The position numbers and the translations under genes were made by a program. From NCBI RefSeq assembly GCF_002115805.1, contig NZ_JFKC01000008.1:61396-125395 (forward strand): a stretch of 64,000 nucleotides of DNA, given 5' to 3'. Positions 42,223 to 50,410 of the stretch are shown here, piece by piece (position 1 is the first letter of the stretch; every line of letters starts with the position of its first letter). The stretch is from Marivita geojedonensis. GTDB lineage: Bacteria > Pseudomonadota > Alphaproteobacteria > Rhodobacterales > Rhodobacteraceae. The notes beneath the pieces were generated by a model. That model worked only from the letters and a program-made list of their open reading frames with translations, had not been told where the DNA came from and made no database searches.

Positions 42223-44055
42223 TCAGAACGAGGTTTCAACACCAAAGCGAATGGTTCGCTCTGGCGCGTTGAAACCGCTGACTGTTTCATAGGACACATC
42301 ACCGACGTTATCGATCGCCCCGTAAATCGACGCGGAGTCGGTGATGGCATAGCGGGCTGAGACATCCCAAACCGTGTAGTCATCCAGCGCAGTCAGTGTG
42401 CCGAACCCGTCAAGCGTATCGGCCACACGGGTCATGTTCACACCAACCTCCAAACGGTCGGTGATGTCGGCTTCGAGCGCCAATGACAGATCATGACGCG
42501 GGACGCGGACAACGCGGTTCCCGTCATTTTCAGTGTTGGTCAGTGTATAAGCGCCCGATAGACGTACTCGGTCAGTGAGGGCGTAGGACCCGCTGAGTTC
42601 AAGACCCCGCGTTTCGGTCTTGCCATCGGTCTGGATGTAGCAGCCAAATGCCTGCGACGGCAGACAGTTGGGCCCGGACCCAAAGCCGATCAGGTTGTCG
42701 ATTTCGGCCCAGAACAGAGTCGCCTTGACCGAACCACGATCACCATAGCTGTGTTCGATGCCAAGATCGAAACTCAGGCTTTCCTCCGGGTCCAGCGGAG
42801 TCGAGCCTGCATAGGGGCCAAAACGTTCATAGAGCGACGGAGCGCGATACCCGGTGCCCAGCGAGGCGCGGATCGTCGTCGCATCGTTCAACTGGTAAGA
42901 CAGCGCGGCGCGGCCCGAAAACTGGCCATCAAAATCCGAATAGTCGTCGTAGCGCAGCGTCAGCGACAGCTCGACGGCATCGTTGGGGGTTGCCTTGATC
43001 TCGGCAAACGCAGCCGAATTGGACGCATCATAGGACTGACCATCCAGTTCCGCGCGTTCTTCATTCCAGTCCGCGCCAAAGGCCAGCGAAACAGTCGAGG
43101 AAACATCACCTTGCGCCAGATACGCAACCGTATCGCGCTCGCCAAGGAAATCGCGGGTGAAACCACCCGCATCGAACCGGTCGATTTCGTACCGGCTGAA
43201 CGACAGCTCATGTGACCATGCTCCGGTCTGGACTTCGCCGAACAAACGCATACCGCGACGGGTTTCGTCGATCTCACCGGACGGGTCAAAATCGGACCGA
43301 TCGAATTCGGCAGAGCCATCGGACCAGAATCCGTTCACTCCGACACGGATCGCATCGCTGATCTGGTAGGCGGCGAACAGGTTCACCATGCTCTGTTCGA
43401 ACCCATCGTTTTCATCGTCTGATTTCCGCGCCGAGAACCCTTCGGAGGTCACGCGCCCGAGGCTGACCGCGAGTTCCGCACGGTCATCTAGATAGCCGAA
43501 ACTGAGGTTGGCACCGCGTGTTTCGAAACTGCCCAGTTCGGCCTGTGCCTTGCCTGAGAAGCCAGAAACCTCAGGCCGCCAGCTTTCCACCTCGACAACA
43601 CCTGCAATCGCTTCGGAGCCATAGATCGCCGATTGCGTGCCTTTGACAACGGCAAGGCGGTCAAGCGATCCCGTTGTGAGTGTTCCAAAGTTGAAGGCCG
43701 TCTGTGGACCTGACGGGTCGGTGACGTCGATGCCATCAACCCGCACACCAACGTAAGGTCCGCTGAGCCCGCGAATACGTACCGTTGCGCTGCCACCGAG
43801 CCCACCGTTTGCGCTTACGGCAACACCAGGAAGCGTATCGAGCGCGGCGGCGGCACCCAGACCTTCGCGTTGGATGTCGTCGCTGTCGGCGATATCGATC
43901 GTGGCGCCGGTTGTGTCGAGATTGGTCGGAAGAAGACCGCCGAAAACGACGATGTCTTCAAGTTCGATAACCGAACCACCCAGATCCTGCGCTGCCACAA
44001 AAGACGGCGCAACGAGGGTAGAACAGAGAAGTAGTTTTGCTGTGAGGCGTGCCAT
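42223..44055 (-). CDS. btuB: TonB-dependent outer-membrane vitamin B12 receptor
   Basis: 610 residues: a signal peptide ending at V-A-A-Q-D, a TonB-box-like segment E-L-E-D-I-V-V-F, a plug domain (about 45-150), then a 22-strand-like barrel ending in the outer-membrane signature with terminal Phe (G-V-E-T-S-F). The start at 44055 puts the signal peptide at the N-terminus; a frame reaching 44175 would add 40 arginine-rich residues and is rejected. The cobalamin riboswitch in the leader strongly supports cobalamin as ligand. Confidence 0.93.
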   Translation of the reverse strand: MARLTAKLLLCSTLVAPSFVAAQDLGGSVIELEDIVVFGGLLPTNLDTTGATIDIADSDDIQREGLGAAAALDTLPGVAVSANGGLGGSATVRIRGLSGPYVGVRVDGIDVTDPSGPQTAFNFGTLTTGSLDRLAVVKGTQSAIYGSEAIAGVVEVESWRPEVSGFSGKAQAELGSFETRGANLSFGYLDDRAELAVSLGRVTSEGFSARKSDDENDGFEQSMVNLFAAYQISDAIRVGVNGFWSDGSAEFDRSDFDPSGEIDETRRGMRLFGEVQTGAWSHELSFSRYEIDRFDAGGFTRDFLGERDTVAYLAQGDVSSTVSLAFGADWNEERAELDGQSYDASNSAAFAEIKATPNDAVELSLTLRYDDYSDFDGQFSGRAALSYQLNDATTIRASLGTGYRAPSLYERFGPYAGSTPLDPEESLSFDLGIEHSYGDRGSVKATLFWAEIDNLIGFGSGPNCLPSQAFGCYIQTDGKTETRGLELSGSYALTDRVRLSGAYTLTNTENDGNRVVRVPRHDLSLALEADITDRLEVGVNMTRVADTLDGFGTLTALDDYTVWDVSARYAITDSASIYGAIDNVGDVSYETVSGFNAPERTIRFGVETSF

Positions 44056-44197
44056 GGTCAAAATCCCGGCCTGGCCCGGCGCAAATCGCCGGAATGGTAA
44101 CAAATATCTGGAATGCAATCGCATCCGCAGACGGTGATGGACACCACTGCGGACGATGCCGCCGTCCCGCCGCACCCCGCGACCGAACTGGGTGTTG

Positions 44198-44356
44198 GCT
44201 TACGGCAGGTCTCCTGACTTGCGGGTCTCTGCTCTGCTGGCCTTCCCAACGTCCCATCGGAACACCAGTGGCACTCTCAGCGTCGCTCACCGCTCACAGT
44301 TGCGGGGGCAGTCGCGGATTTTTCTTTCGAAGCACCGCGTTCCCTTTTCACCGAAC
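44198..44356 (-). ncRNA. Cobalamin (AdoCbl) riboswitch controlling btuB-btuF
   Basis: Read on the minus strand, the leader carries the riboswitch blocks in order: GGGAACGCGGTGC near 44350-44330, then GCGACTGCCCCCGCAACTGT (about 44316-44297) and GAGCGG, and the B12 box AGTCAGGAGACCTGCC at 44219-44204. It lies about 150 bases upstream of the btuB start, and binding of coenzyme B12 should shut off btuB and btuF. The rest of the 417-base gap (44056-44197 and 44357-44472) shows only the leader tail and presumed promoter. Confidence 0.93.
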
Positions 44357-44472
44357 GCTTTGACACGCCCGGACCGTAAACATCTTCATCTGCACCCGGT
44401 GCTCTGGCCGCGTCAAGCTGCGTTTACATCCGAAGTGAAGGACCCTTGGTCGCAGCTGGTCGTGTGCTTTTC

Positions 44473-45795
44473 TCAGGCAACAACCGCCTGCACCGCCGTT
44501 TCCAGCTTGTCGACAACCTCTTCGATCTGATCGTCCGAGATGATGAACGGAGGCGCAAGCAGGACGTGATCACCAAGGTTGCCGTCCCGAGTACCACTCA
44601 TCGGATAGCAGACAAGCCCAGCCTCGAACGCAGCCTTCTTGAACCGCGCTGCGACGTTGTCGGATGGGGCAAACGGTGTTTTTCCGTCGCGGTCCCGGAC
44701 AAACTCCATTCCCCGAAACAATCCGCGACCGCGAATGTCGCCGATATGCGGGTGTTGACCGAAACGGTCGCGCAACGCCATGTCGAGCTTCTCTCCCTGC
44801 TCCCGAACCCGCGGTATCAAATTGCGGTCCTTGAGTGCCTTCAGAACAGCGAGTGATGTGGCGCAGGCGACGGGATGACCGAGATAGGTATGCCCGTGCT
44901 GGAAGAAACCCGAACCGGCAGAAATGGCATCGTAAATGCGACTGCTGCAAAGCATCGCCCCAATCGGCTGGTAGCCAGCGCCCAATCCCTTGGCGATACA
45001 CAGAATGTCGGGCGCCACCCCCTCAGCATCGCAGGCGAAAAGGTGTCCGACCCGGCCCATGCCACACATGACCTCATCCAGGATCAGGAGAACACCGTAG
45101 CGGTCGCAGATTTCGCGGATCCGCTTGAAATATCCATCTACCGCAGGAACTGCGCCCATGGTGGCACCCACCACCGGCTCTGCGACAAAGGCGATGACGC
45201 TGTCCTCGCCCAACCGCAGGATCTCGTCCTCCAGTTCCTGCGCAACACGCTGCCCATAGTCGAACGGGGATTCATCGGAACGCCGGTCAACATATTCGTA
45301 GCACGGCGCAACGTGTGACACATCCATTAGGATCGGTTCGAACTGCGCGCGGCGCCATGCATTGCCACCGGTCGCCAAAGCGCCGAGCGTATTTCCGTGG
45401 TAGCTTTGGCGGCGCGCGATAATGTGGCGTCGCTGCGGTTGACCGATTTCAAGGAAATACTGACGCGCAAGTTTGAGCGCGGATTCAACCGCCTCGGATC
45501 CGCCGGACACAAAGTAGACTCTGTCCAGATCGCCGGGAGCCTCACTGATCAACAGGTCGGCCAGTTCCTCGGCCGGAGCACTGGTGAAGAACCCCGTATG
45601 CGCGTAGGCGAGCTGGGCCGCCTGATCCTGAATAGCCTGGATGATCTCGGGATCACCGTGTCCAAGACAGGACACCGCCGCGCCGCCCGAACCGTCGAAA
45701 TACTGCTTTCCCGCTTCGTCATAAAGATAGCACCCTTCGCCACGGACCGCCTTGGGCGGAGCAGAAAGGTTATGGCGGGGGAATACATGGCTCAT
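44473..45795 (-). CDS. Class III PLP-dependent aminotransferase (second in window)
   Basis: 440 residues. The PLP site has L-I-L-D-E-V-M-C-G-M-G-R and I-A-K-G-L-G-A-G-Y with the Schiff-base Lys, and S-G-G-S-E-A-V-E-S-A-L-K for the phosphate cup. A GAGG sequence precedes the ATG at 45795; a frame from 45837 would add 14 residues. It belongs to the omega-amino acid:pyruvate or adenosylmethionine/diamine group, but the substrate is open. It is divergent from the TAXI-TRAP transporter, which may import its substrate. Confidence 0.88.
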   Translation of the reverse strand: MSHVFPRHNLSAPPKAVRGEGCYLYDEAGKQYFDGSGGAAVSCLGHGDPEIIQAIQDQAAQLAYAHTGFFTSAPAEELADLLISEAPGDLDRVYFVSGGSEAVESALKLARQYFLEIGQPQRRHIIARRQSYHGNTLGALATGGNAWRRAQFEPILMDVSHVAPCYEYVDRRSDESPFDYGQRVAQELEDEILRLGEDSVIAFVAEPVVGATMGAVPAVDGYFKRIREICDRYGVLLILDEVMCGMGRVGHLFACDAEGVAPDILCIAKGLGAGYQPIGAMLCSSRIYDAISAGSGFFQHGHTYLGHPVACATSLAVLKALKDRNLIPRVREQGEKLDMALRDRFGQHPHIGDIRGRGLFRGMEFVRDRDGKTPFAPSDNVAARFKKAAFEAGLVCYPMSGTRDGNLGDHVLLAPPFIISDDQIEEVVDKLETAVQAVVA

Positions 45796-46117
45796 CTTCG
45801 GGTCCTCTGGGTCATCCGGGAGCAAAGGAATTCGCACGCTCCGGTTTGATCAACCATACCGCATCCAGGCAATTGACAGAAGGCGATGCCGCGGCGTGTC
45901 AAAGGCGGAAAGCGCCGTTTTGGACCGCGGTTATCTTCGGTTGTTCCCTCACCCGGATTTGTCGGGCTGGCCCAACGCGTCCGAATCACGTTTTATAGCT
46001 ATAGGAACGAAAACGAAAATTTCTGCGCCTTACCGAAAAGGCGCGGGCCATTGAGCACTCATTGGCGACGTTTCGATAACCTTGGGCACAGACCCATAAA
46101 CCAATTGGGAGACAAAC
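45796..46117. other. Divergent regulatory gap between aminotransferase and TAXI-TRAP operon
   Basis: No gene is supported here. The part nearest the transporter is AT-richer and holds the palindrome TATAGCTATA (45994-46003) and a repeated GAACGAAAACGAAAA, likely promoter or operator DNA. GGGAGA lies 5 bases before the ATG at 46118. Confidence 0.45.
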
Positions 46118-47089
46118 ATGTCATATAAAACCTTCGCCGCCGGGCTTGTCGCCGCTGCATCCATTGCGCTTGGCGGATCGGCCATGGCGCAGGATCAGCA
46201 ATTCATCTCAATCGGCACTGGCGGTGTCACAGGTGTGTATTACCCGACCGGCGGTGCGATCTGCCGTCTGGTGAACCGCGACCGCAAGGAACATGGCATT
46301 CGTTGCGCAGTCGAATCCACGGGGGGATCTGTCTACAACATCAACACCATCAAGGCAGGTGAGCTTGAATTCGGTGTCGCCCAGTCGGACTGGCAGTATC
46401 ACGCGTATAACGGAACCTCGCAGTTCGCAGACAACCCGTTCCCTGAGATCCGGGCGATGTTCTCGGTCCACCCGGAACCCTTTACGCTTCTGGTCCGCGG
46501 TGACAGCGGCATCACTTCGTTCGAAGGGATCAAGGGCAAGCGCGTCAATGTCGGCAACCCCGGCTCTGGACAACGCGCCACAATGGAAGTCGTGATGGAT
46601 GCGTTCGGCATCACCATGGACGACCTCGCACTTGCGACGGAATACAAAGGCTCCGAGATGGCCAAGCAGATCTGCGACGACAACATCGACGCAATGATCT
46701 ACACAGTGGGCCACCCTGCCGCCGCCATTCAGGAAGCCACCACAACCTGTGATGTGAAGCTCGTTTCTGTGGTAGGTGAGCCGATCGACAAGCTTGTTGC
46801 CGATAACCCGTTCTATCGCGTCGCGACCATTCCGGGCGGCATGTACGCCGGCAATGACGACGAGATCACAACCTTTGGTGTTGGTGCAACCTTCGTGACC
46901 AGCGCGGACATCCCCGAGGAAACCGCCTATATCGTCGCCAAGGCCGTGATGTCCAACCTCGACGACTTCCGTGGTCTGCACCCGGCATTCGCAAACCTCG
47001 ACGCGGCACAGATGGTCAAAGACGGTCTTTCCGCACCGCTGCACCCCGGTGCAGAGCGCGCCTACAAAGAACTCGGCCTGCTGGAATGA
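46118..47089 (+). CDS. TAXI-family TRAP transporter solute-binding protein
   Basis: Periplasmic binding protein of 323 residues, signal peptide ending at S-A-M-A-Q-D (about residue 26). The mature start [18 protein letters not shown] is the hallmark of TAXI proteins. It delivers ligand to the fused TRAP permease downstream. A strong terminator lies between the two genes, so it should be made in excess. Ligand unknown; characterised TAXI systems take glutamate or other dicarboxylates. Confidence 0.93.
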   Translation: MSYKTFAAGLVAAASIALGGSAMAQDQQFISIGTGGVTGVYYPTGGAICRLVNRDRKEHGIRCAVESTGGSVYNINTIKAGELEFGVAQSDWQYHAYNGTSQFADNPFPEIRAMFSVHPEPFTLLVRGDSGITSFEGIKGKRVNVGNPGSGQRATMEVVMDAFGITMDDLALATEYKGSEMAKQICDDNIDAMIYTVGHPAAAIQEATTTCDVKLVSVVGEPIDKLVADNPFYRVATIPGGMYAGNDDEITTFGVGATFVTSADIPEETAYIVAKAVMSNLDDFRGLHPAFANLDAAQMVKDGLSAPLHPGAERAYKELGLLE

Positions 47090-47116
47090 TGCCTGCCACC
47101 TGAAACAAGAACCGAG

Positions 47117-47150
47117 CGCCGGCGCAGCCCCGAGCTGTGCCGGCGTTTTT
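47117..47150 (+). terminator. Intrinsic terminator/attenuator between TAXI gene and TRAP permease
   Basis: An 11-bp stem (CGCCGGCGCAG with CTGTGCCGGCG, one G-T pair) with a 7-base loop is followed by TTTTT. It sits inside the operon, 38 bases before the permease ATG, so it should reduce rather than abolish read-through. Confidence 0.85.
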
Positions 47151-47188
47151 AATTGACGCAGAAACTGCGCAACTGGGGGACATCGACG

Positions 47189-49807
47189 ATGACAGACACG
47201 AAAACCGCCGAAGACATGGTGGCAGAGGCTGATACCGGCGCACGGCAGGCCGGTGCTTTTGCCAATACACTGATCTTCGCTCTGTGCATCACGTGGTCGC
47301 TGTTCCAACTCTACATCGCATCAAAACTGCCAGGGGTTCTGGCCCAGACCACCGGCGTCAGCATGTTTGCCAATATCGTGGCTCAGGCCCGCTTCGTGCA
47401 TCTCGCGTTTGCGCTCGCACTGGCCACGCTGGCCTTCCCGATATTCGGTCACAGGGATCGGATTCCCCTCTATGACTGGGTGCTGTTTTTTGCCGGGATA
47501 GCCGCCTGTCTTTACCTTGTGATCTTCCGCTTCGAAATCGCTTCGCGTCCCGGTCTTTGGAGCACAACCGACATCGTCATGTCCGCCATCGGCATGGTCG
47601 TATTGATGATCGCGGTCTACCGGTCGCTCGGTCTGCCGCTGGTGATTATCGCATCACTGTTCCTCGCACTCGCCTTCTTCGGTGGCTATTCGGAATGGAT
47701 CGGCAGCATTACGAACTACGGCGGATCGTCGTTCTCAAAGGCGATGGGCCACTACTGGATGCAGACCGAGGGTGTGTTTGGCGTCGCGCTTGGCGTCTCG
47801 ACCACCATGATCTTTCTGTTCGTTCTGTTCGGCGCACTTCTCGAAAAGGCTGGCGGCGGCAACTGGTTCATCAAGGTGGCGATCTCTCTGCTGGGGACTC
47901 TCCGAGGCGGTCCGGCCAAGGCGGCGGTTCTCTCTTCGATGATGACCGGAATGATCTCCGGCTCATCGATCGCAAACACAGTCACAACCGGCACCTTCAC
48001 GATCCCATTGATGAAGCGGATCGGCTTCAGTCCCGAAAAGGCAGGGGCGGTCGAAGTCGCCTCCTCGACCAACGGCCAGTTAACCCCACCTGTGATGGGC
48101 GCGGCCGCCTTCCTGATGGTCGAGTACGTGAACATCCCTTACATTGAAGTCATCAAGCACGCCTTTCTCCCGGCGGTGATTTCTTACATCGCCCTGCTTT
48201 ACATCGTGCATCTGGAAAGCCTGAAACTGCGTCTTGAGGGACTGCAAAAGCCCGGCCGCCACATCGGCATTCTGCTGATCCTGATCCTGTTCCTGACCGG
48301 CTTCATCGCCATGGCGGCGATCACGTTCCTTGTTGTTATGTTCCGCGCCGCGCTCGAGCCGATGATGCCGGGAGCGACGGTATATCCGACACTGGTGCTT
48401 CTGGGCATAGCTTATCTCGCGTTGGTATACCTTGCCTCGCGCTTTCCCGACCTCAAGGTCGATGATCCGAACGCCAAGGCCGTCTCCGCCCCGCGCCTCA
48501 CCCCGACCTTCCTTGGCGGCGCCTACTTCGCGCTGCCGATTTTCGTACTGGTCTGGAATCTGATGGTCCGGACCGAGCACCTCGACCGCCTGTCGCCTGC
48601 GCTGTCCGCCTTCTGGGCGACAATAGCGATGATCATCGTCGCACTGACCCATCGCCCGTTGAAAGCGATATTCCGTGGAGAATCCGAGATCGCAAATCAG
48701 ACCGTGGCCGGCTTCCAGGATTTCGTCGATGGCCTGGTCAGTGGTGCGCGCAACATGATCGGGATCGGTGTCGCGACCGGTGCCGCCGGGATCATCGTGG
48801 GCACCATCTCGCTGACAGGTGCGCATCAGATCATCGGTCAGGTGATCGAAACCATCTCGGGCGGCAACCTGATCATCCTGCTGGTTCTGGTCGCCGTGCT
48901 GTCCCTGATCCTCGGGATGGGACTCCCGACCACAGCCAATTATATCGTGGTGTCATCCCTGATGGCACCGGTCATCGTGTCGGTCGGCGCGCAGTCCGGC
49001 CTGATCGTGCCGCTCATCGCTGTGCACATGTTCGTCTTCTATTTCGGTATTCTCGCGGATGACACACCACCCGTCGGACTTGCGGCCTATGCCGCCGCTG
49101 CGATTTCGCGAGGCGATCCGATCAAGACCGGTGTGCAGGGTTTTGCTTATGACATCCGCACGGCGCTTCTGCCTTTCATGTTCATCTTCAACACGGACCT
49201 TCTCCTGATCGATGTCGGTCCTCTGAAAGCCGTGTTTGTGTTCTTCGTGTCTCTGGTCGCGATGCTGGTGTTTGCCGCGGTCACGCAGGGTTACTTCTTT
49301 GCGAAGAACCGGGCATGGGAAGCGGTGGTGATGATGCTGGTCGTTTTCCTGTTGTTCCGGCCCGGTTTTTTCCTGGATCGCTGGCAGGAACCGTACACCA
49401 GCTATTCAGGCCCGGCGGCGATAGAGGCGATGGGGAACATTCCCGTCGGCACCGATGCGCGCGTCACGGTCTCGGCTCCCGACTTCGACACCGGGATCGT
49501 CGGATCAACCACAATTGTCGTCACGCCGGATGCCGAAGGTTCCGGTATCGATCGGCTGCAAGCCGTCGGGCTGACCGTCATGGAAGAGGGCGACATGCTT
49601 CTTTTGGAGGAACCGTTCCCGGGAACTCCGTTCTTCGAAACGCTGGCCAACGAATACGACTTCTACGGTGATGCGCCGGCACAGATCGAGGCCGTGCAGA
49701 TTGAAAATGACCGCATGCCAAAGGAGATCTTCTTCATCCCCGCCTTCATTCTTCTGCTCATCATCATTGGCCTGCAAAGCCGTCGCATGACCCAACCCGC
49801 GTTCTGA
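47189..49807 (+). CDS. TRAP transporter fused 4TM/12TM permease with C-terminal DUF3394-like domain
   Basis: 872-residue inner-membrane protein. The first ~200 residues form the small DctQ-like part, the next ~450 the DctM-like part with G-L-P-T-T-A-N-Y and A-D-D-T-P-P-V-G-L-A-A-Y-A-A-A-A-I-S. The last ~200 residues carry a soluble periplasmic-type domain between two final helices, as in DUF3394-containing TRAP permeases. GGGGGA before the ATG at 47189 fits better than a start at 47153, which lies right after the terminator. It works with the TAXI protein. Confidence 0.94.
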   Translation: MTDTKTAEDMVAEADTGARQAGAFANTLIFALCITWSLFQLYIASKLPGVLAQTTGVSMFANIVAQARFVHLAFALALATLAFPIFGHRDRIPLYDWVLFFAGIAACLYLVIFRFEIASRPGLWSTTDIVMSAIGMVVLMIAVYRSLGLPLVIIASLFLALAFFGGYSEWIGSITNYGGSSFSKAMGHYWMQTEGVFGVALGVSTTMIFLFVLFGALLEKAGGGNWFIKVAISLLGTLRGGPAKAAVLSSMMTGMISGSSIANTVTTGTFTIPLMKRIGFSPEKAGAVEVASSTNGQLTPPVMGAAAFLMVEYVNIPYIEVIKHAFLPAVISYIALLYIVHLESLKLRLEGLQKPGRHIGILLILILFLTGFIAMAAITFLVVMFRAALEPMMPGATVYPTLVLLGIAYLALVYLASRFPDLKVDDPNAKAVSAPRLTPTFLGGAYFALPIFVLVWNLMVRTEHLDRLSPALSAFWATIAMIIVALTHRPLKAIFRGESEIANQTVAGFQDFVDGLVSGARNMIGIGVATGAAGIIVGTISLTGAHQIIGQVIETISGGNLIILLVLVAVLSLILGMGLPTTANYIVVSSLMAPVIVSVGAQSGLIVPLIAVHMFVFYFGILADDTPPVGLAAYAAAAISRGDPIKTGVQGFAYDIRTALLPFMFIFNTDLLLIDVGPLKAVFVFFVSLVAMLVFAAVTQGYFFAKNRAWEAVVMMLVVFLLFRPGFFLDRWQEPYTSYSGPAAIEAMGNIPVGTDARVTVSAPDFDTGIVGSTTIVVTPDAEGSGIDRLQAVGLTVMEEGDMLLLEEPFPGTPFFETLANEYDFYGDAPAQIEAVQIENDRMPKEIFFIPAFILLLIIIGLQSRRMTQPAF

Positions 49808-49818
49808 GGAGAAGCGCC

Positions 49819-50238
49819 ATGTTCAAGAAGATCCTCGTACCGGTCGATGTTTCGCTGACCACCGACACGCAAAAACTATTGCATCATGCCAAAACCCTTG
49901 CCGAACAGTGGGGTAGCGAAGTGGATGTGGTGTCCGTGATACCGACCGTCGGAATGCCGATTGTCGGTTCATACATGACTGAAGACTTCGAAAAGTCGGC
50001 AAAGTCCGAGACCGAAGCAGAGTTGGCGCGTCAGATGGAAATTGCGGACCTTCACGGGGGCCGCCACGTTCTTGTCGGGACAGTGTATGACCGGGTTATC
50101 GCCCTCGCGAACTCGCTTGGTGTCGATCTGATCCTGATCGGTGCGCACCAGCCGGACCTCAAGGATTATCTGCTCGGTTCAAATGCCGCGAGGCTCGTGC
50201 GCCATTCTGCAAAATCGGTGCTGGTCCTGCGTGACTGA
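49819..50238 (+). CDS. Universal stress protein (UspA family)
   Basis: 139 residues with the Usp fold: K-I-L-V-P-V-D-V-S at the start and S-A-K-S-V-L-V-L-R at the end. The ATP-binding G-x2-G-x9-G-S/T motif is only partly kept (G-A-H-Q and L-G-S). GAGGAGA 7 bases before the ATG and an 11-base gap from the TRAP gene show it is part of that operon. A Usp protein (TeaD) modulates the ectoine TRAP transporter of Halomonas, so a role in regulating this transporter is plausible. Confidence 0.9.
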   Translation: MFKKILVPVDVSLTTDTQKLLHHAKTLAEQWGSEVDVVSVIPTVGMPIVGSYMTEDFEKSAKSETEAELARQMEIADLHGGRHVLVGTVYDRVIALANSLGVDLILIGAHQPDLKDYLLGSNAARLVRHSAKSVLVLRD

Positions 50239-50410
50239 CGCACTCTCGATCCAGAAAAAACGACATAAATCCCAACTATTCCCCGAGTGTTCGGCCCCAT
50301 CCCGACCACGCTGGTGCCGCATTTGCACATGAGATTGCGCTCGACCGAGTAGCGTAATCGCGTGTGAGGATTGGAGCGCCTTTCCCCTGCACGCGCAGGG
50401 GAACTGGCAC

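Noticed and set aside
46208..47308. 366-codon minus-strand frame over the TAXI gene
   Set aside because: Antisense to a certain gene and crosses its terminator.
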